Source: CAVQFB01 sp963711675 (GTDB lineage Bacteria > Acidobacteriota > Terriglobia > Terriglobales > Acidobacteriaceae). From it: a stretch of 64,000 bases of DNA. The notes below the pieces were generated by a model, which saw only the letters and a program-made list of their open reading frames with translations, was not told where the DNA came from and made no database searches. Of this stretch, positions 61,141 to 64,000 are shown in pieces. The stretch spans positions 434,001 to 498,000 of the forward strand of contig CAVQFB010000006.1 of NCBI GenBank assembly GCA_963711675.1, given 5' to 3'. The translations under genes and the position numbers were made by a program. How positions within the stretch are numbered: the stretch's first letter is position 1; the number at the start of each line of letters is the position of its first letter.

Positions 61141-62862
61141 ATGAACCGCAAACTTCGCATCGCCCTTATCATCGTCGGCGTCTTGGTCGTCCTCCTGTTC
61201 GTCGTTCCCTTCTTGATCCCCATCAATCAGTTCCGGCCCACCATCGAAGAGAAGGCGTCGCAGGCTCTGGGACGCAAAGTAGCGGTCGGCGACTTAAGCT
61301 TCTCGTTGATCGGCGGCTCAGTCTCGGCTGAGAGTCTTTCGATCGGCGACGATCCCAAGTTCAGCCAGTCGCCGTTTCTGACCGCGAAGTCCCTTAAGGT
61401 CGGCGTCGAGATTTTGCCCCTGATCTTCTCGAAGTCTCTCAACGTCACCGGCGTGACCATCGAAAATCCCGAGGTGACGCTGCTGCGCAATGCGGCAAAC
61501 CAGTGGAACTATTCTTCGCTAGGCGGATCGTCTAAGCCCGAAGCCACGAAAGCCGAATCTGCCAAGCCCGAGGCCCAAGCAGGGCAGAAGTCCGCAGGCT
61601 CTCCTTCCGAAGCGTTTACGGTTCAGAAGCTCACTCTCAAGGACGGCCGCATCACCGTTGGCTCGACGAATTCGCAGAAGCGCAGCGTCTACGATCACGT
61701 TAACGTGGAAGCCTCTAACGTCTCGCTGACCTCCAAGTTTCCACTGACCGTAACCGCTGATCTTCCGGGTGGAGGAACGTTCAAGCTCGACGGGAATATC
61801 GGCCCAGTCGATCAGACCGACGCTTCTCTCACCCCCGTCGACGCCAAACTTGAAGTCGGCTCGTTGAATCTTGCTTCCACCGGGGTTCTCGATCCTTCTG
61901 CAGGCTTGGGCGGCCTGCTCGATCTCAACGCCACCCTCGCTTCGCAGAATGGAAGCGCTGAGACTAAGGGAACGGCAAAGCTGTCTAAGGCGTTGCTGGT
62001 CGCCGGCGGGTCACCGGCTGCAGTTCCTGTCACCGTCGACTTCAGCACCAAGTACGATCTGCGCAAAAATGCTGGTGTTCTAAACCCATCCACACTAAAG
62101 ATCGGCAACGCAACCGCGCATCTCGACGGCACCTATGAAACCGCCGGAGATGCCACCGCCGTCAACATCAAGCTCGACGCCAAAGACATGCCGGCGAAGG
62201 ATCTCGAGTCTTTTCTCCCCGCGCTCGGAATCAACCTGCCGAAGGGAGCTTCGCTGCAGGCGGGCACACTCAACGCGAACCTTAATCTCACGGGTCCGAC
62301 CAACAAACTGGTCACGACCGGGAACGTTGGCCTTTTCAGCGCAAAACTGGCTGGCTTCGACCTGGGTTCGAAGATGTCCGCTGTTTCCTCGCTCGCGGGT
62401 GTGAAAACCGGCAAGGATCTCGACATCGAGAAGCTGACCACGAATCTTCGGATGGCGCCCGATGGCCTGAAGGCCGACAATTTTATTGCGGTAGTTCCCA
62501 GTCTGGGGAATCTGGCTGGCGGCGGGACGATCGATTCGAAGAACGCTCTCGACTTCAAAATGGCTGCTACGCTCACCAACGCTCTGGGTGCGGTCGCAAG
62601 CCCCGTTTCCGGGGCCGCTGGGCTCATCGGCAAGGCGACTGGCGGAGGTAGCGGCTGCAAGAGTGGCACGACCATACCGTTCATGATTCAGGGCACCACC
62701 GCCGAGCCGAAGTTTGTCCCGGACGTGGGCGGCCTTGCTGCGGGCATGCTCAAGTCGCAGTTCGGTTGCGTGGGAAAGGTTGCTTCAGGGGCGTCTCTGC
62801 CCGGAGGTGTCAATCCAGCTAGTGGGCTGGGCGGCTTGCTCAACAGGAAGAAGAAGCCGTAA
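61141..62862 (+). CDS. AsmA-family envelope protein
   Basis: The product (573 aa from the ATG at 61141, with GGAGG upstream) has an N-terminal membrane anchor (LRIALIIVGVLVVLLFVVPF) followed by the AsmA start INQFRPTIEEKASQALGRKV and VGDLSFSLIGGSVSAESLSIGD. Long beta-rich repeats come next (LNVTGVTIENPEVTLLRN, LKLDGRITVG-like segments, VNIKLDAKDMPAKDLESFLP). AsmA/TamB-like proteins span the periplasm as hydrophobic grooves and transport or regulate phospholipids towards the outer membrane. The frame is open upstream to 60961, but that part lacks an anchor and matches nothing. It is probably a single-gene transcript. Confidence 0.85.
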   Translation: MNRKLRIALIIVGVLVVLLFVVPFLIPINQFRPTIEEKASQALGRKVAVGDLSFSLIGGSVSAESLSIGDDPKFSQSPFLTAKSLKVGVEILPLIFSKSLNVTGVTIENPEVTLLRNAANQWNYSSLGGSSKPEATKAESAKPEAQAGQKSAGSPSEAFTVQKLTLKDGRITVGSTNSQKRSVYDHVNVEASNVSLTSKFPLTVTADLPGGGTFKLDGNIGPVDQTDASLTPVDAKLEVGSLNLASTGVLDPSAGLGGLLDLNATLASQNGSAETKGTAKLSKALLVAGGSPAAVPVTVDFSTKYDLRKNAGVLNPSTLKIGNATAHLDGTYETAGDATAVNIKLDAKDMPAKDLESFLPALGINLPKGASLQAGTLNANLNLTGPTNKLVTTGNVGLFSAKLAGFDLGSKMSAVSSLAGVKTGKDLDIEKLTTNLRMAPDGLKADNFIAVVPSLGNLAGGGTIDSKNALDFKMAATLTNALGAVASPVSGAAGLIGKATGGGSGCKSGTTIPFMIQGTTAEPKFVPDVGGLAAGMLKSQFGCVGKVASGASLPGGVNPASGLGGLLNRKKKP

Positions 62863-63047
62863 GCCTCAGTCCTGAATGCAGACCGGCCCCCGGGAAGCAG
62901 CCCCGGGTCATGTCGGCGATATCCCGAGATCGACCCAAGCATAGAACCATGCTCAATTTTGCACTCCTCGGTCTCTCAGTCATCCCCTATTTCCGCGCAC
63001 CTTAACGCGTGTATTTGAATCTGATCACTTGAGACATGGGAGCACAC

Positions 63048-63734
63048 ATGAAAGGTAAAGTTGTGCTTGTTACCGGCGCCAACGGAGGCCTGGGAACGCA
63101 CGTGACACAGGCTTTTCTCGATGCGGGCGCCACCGTTGTCGGTGCGTCGCGAAAGATCCAACCGTCAGAGTTTGACAGTCCAAATTTCACTGCCATACCG
63201 GGTGAGATTTCGAGTTACGACAGCGCAAGAGCAGTAGTAAACCAAGCCGTAGCGCGTTTCGGCAAACTCGATGTCCTGGCGCACACGATCGGCGGATTCG
63301 CAGGCGGCCAATCCGTTGCCGAAACCGACGACGCAACCTTCCGGCAAATGTTTGATCTGAATGTGAACGCCACTTTTTATCTGCTTCGCGCTGCGCTACC
63401 TGTAATGAGGAAGACAGGCAACGCGCGGATCATCGCGATTGGAAGCCGGGCAGCGGTCGAGCCGGGAGCCAACGTGGGCGCCTACAGTGCCTCCAAGGCG
63501 GCCATGGTTTCTTTGATCCAGACTGTAGCTTTGGAGAACAAGGACGCGGGAATCACCGCCAATGCCATTCTGCCGGGCACCATGGATACGCCTGCAAATC
63601 GCAAATCGATGCCCGACGCTGATTTCTCCAAGTGGGTACAACCTGCGGCAGTAGCCAGCCTCATGGTCTGGCTCGCCGGTGATTCCGGCAAAGACGTCAA
63701 CGGGGCAGCGATCCCCGTTTACGGCGATGAGTGA
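63048..63734 (+). CDS. Short-chain dehydrogenase/reductase
   Basis: The product (228 aa from the ATG at 63048, with GGGAG before it) is a classical SDR: VVLVTGANGGLGTHVTQAFL as the NAD(P) glycine motif, a middle LDVLAHTIGGFAGG in place of NNAG, the Ser in IIAIGSRAAVEPGA, the YSASKAAMV catalytic Tyr/Lys, and ITANAILPGTMDTPANR. An upstream in-frame ATG at 63036 would add four residues. The substrate cannot be told. The gene is separated from the AsmA gene by 185 bp that contain a CCCGGG hairpin but no clear terminator. Confidence 0.85.
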   Translation: MKGKVVLVTGANGGLGTHVTQAFLDAGATVVGASRKIQPSEFDSPNFTAIPGEISSYDSARAVVNQAVARFGKLDVLAHTIGGFAGGQSVAETDDATFRQMFDLNVNATFYLLRAALPVMRKTGNARIIAIGSRAAVEPGANVGAYSASKAAMVSLIQTVALENKDAGITANAILPGTMDTPANRKSMPDADFSKWVQPAAVASLMVWLAGDSGKDVNGAAIPVYGDE

Positions 63735-63852
63735 GGCTCGCGCGCTCTTTACAAACTTTTACCAACCATCTCACAACCAATCTGCCGCTCAGCGTGTTCT
63801 TATCAATAAGGATAGGACCGTCTTCCAGCACCTTGGTCTCAGATAAATCTAC

Positions 63853-64000
63853 ATGGCACAGACAGGCTCCATGGTTCTGAGTGAAACTCGACTTCTGCGA
63901 CTTACCCTTGCCCGCGTCGCCGTGCTGACCGCGATAGTCGTCGGCATGGGTGTTGCGCCTGCTCAAACCGGCTCGCCTACTTTGCGAAAAGAACAGCCGA
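63853..64000 (+). CDS. Start of an exported protein, cut by the window edge
   Basis: From the ATG at 63853 the frame stays open to the end of the window (49 codons). It encodes a signal peptide (RVAVLTAIVVGMGVAPAQ) after a basic stretch, then TGSPTLRKEQP. The mature part is not visible, so no function can be given. Confidence 0.6.
   Translation, partial: MAQTGSMVLSETRLLRLTLARVAVLTAIVVGMGVAPAQTGSPTLRKEQP

Overview
The window looks like part of an Acidobacteriota (Terriglobia/Acidobacteriales-type) chromosome. The signs are three very large Oar-like TonB-dependent receptors with an N-terminal carboxypeptidase-regulatory domain, two soluble or single-pass Ser/Thr kinases fused to sensor modules, a lipoprotein with FG-GAP and choice-of-anchor repeats, a GloVer-type tandem-repeat protein and moderately high GC. 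This assignment rests on gene content only.

Layout. Positions 1-759 are chromosomal backbone: the start of a VTT/DedA-type membrane protein on the minus strand and a divergent dodecin. An elongator tRNA-Met(CAT) lies at 760-836. Its 3' half, cut in the anticodon loop, recurs at 34800 (80-bp perfect repeat running past the tRNA end), at 57262 (45 bp, 4 mismatches) and as a short scrap at 57382. The sequence just right of the first two copies is homologous, and so is the sequence just left of the second and third. This is the pattern of two integrative elements lying in tandem at one tRNA: island A (about 792-34799) and island B (about 34800-57261). Phased GTTGCG repeats sit in both arms like recombinase arm sites. 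I see no integrase gene in either island, so they resemble cis-mobilizable (decayed) elements that accreted. Backbone resumes after about 57405 (TPR protein, 781-aa secreted protein, AsmA-like protein, short-chain dehydrogenase, start of another secreted protein).

Island A carries an IS3-family element in its left arm; a TonB receptor with a CMD-fold protein, a class I/II aminotransferase and an exported amidohydrolase; a GntR/FCD regulator with an APC permease and an FAD oxidoreductase; and a second TonB receptor heading a long run of overlapping genes: HyuB, HyuA, HyuB, a 68-aa CxxC/CxxxC metal-binding protein, HyuA, two class V PLP enzymes and a Rid protein. A third class V PLP enzyme is divergent from that run. 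The island ends with a large repeat lipoprotein and a SpoIIE-phosphatase remnant.

Island B begins with signalling and repeat genes: a kinase carrying three tandem copies of a 425-aa TolB-N/TPR module, a truncated kinase, a GloVer-repeat protein and a broken PQQ-propeller gene. It then has a compact catabolic run: hydantoin-racemase-like protein, GntR regulator, TonB receptor, DUF917 protein, HyuA-type hydrolase, creatininase-family amidohydrolase, RutB/biuret-hydrolase-like cysteine hydrolase, NTF2-like protein, nitroreductase and a RhaT-like transporter. A good promoter and a perfect 14-bp palindrome precede the racemase.

Taken together, both islands encode outer-membrane uptake plus ATP-dependent opening or carboxylation of cyclic amide or similar compounds, followed by amide and amino-acid processing. 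The substrates cannot be read from the sequence. The unusual points are the repeated delivery of the same kind of catabolic module to one tRNA, and the double HyuA/HyuB set with a small metal-binding partner, which recalls multi-subunit acetone/acetophenone carboxylases.
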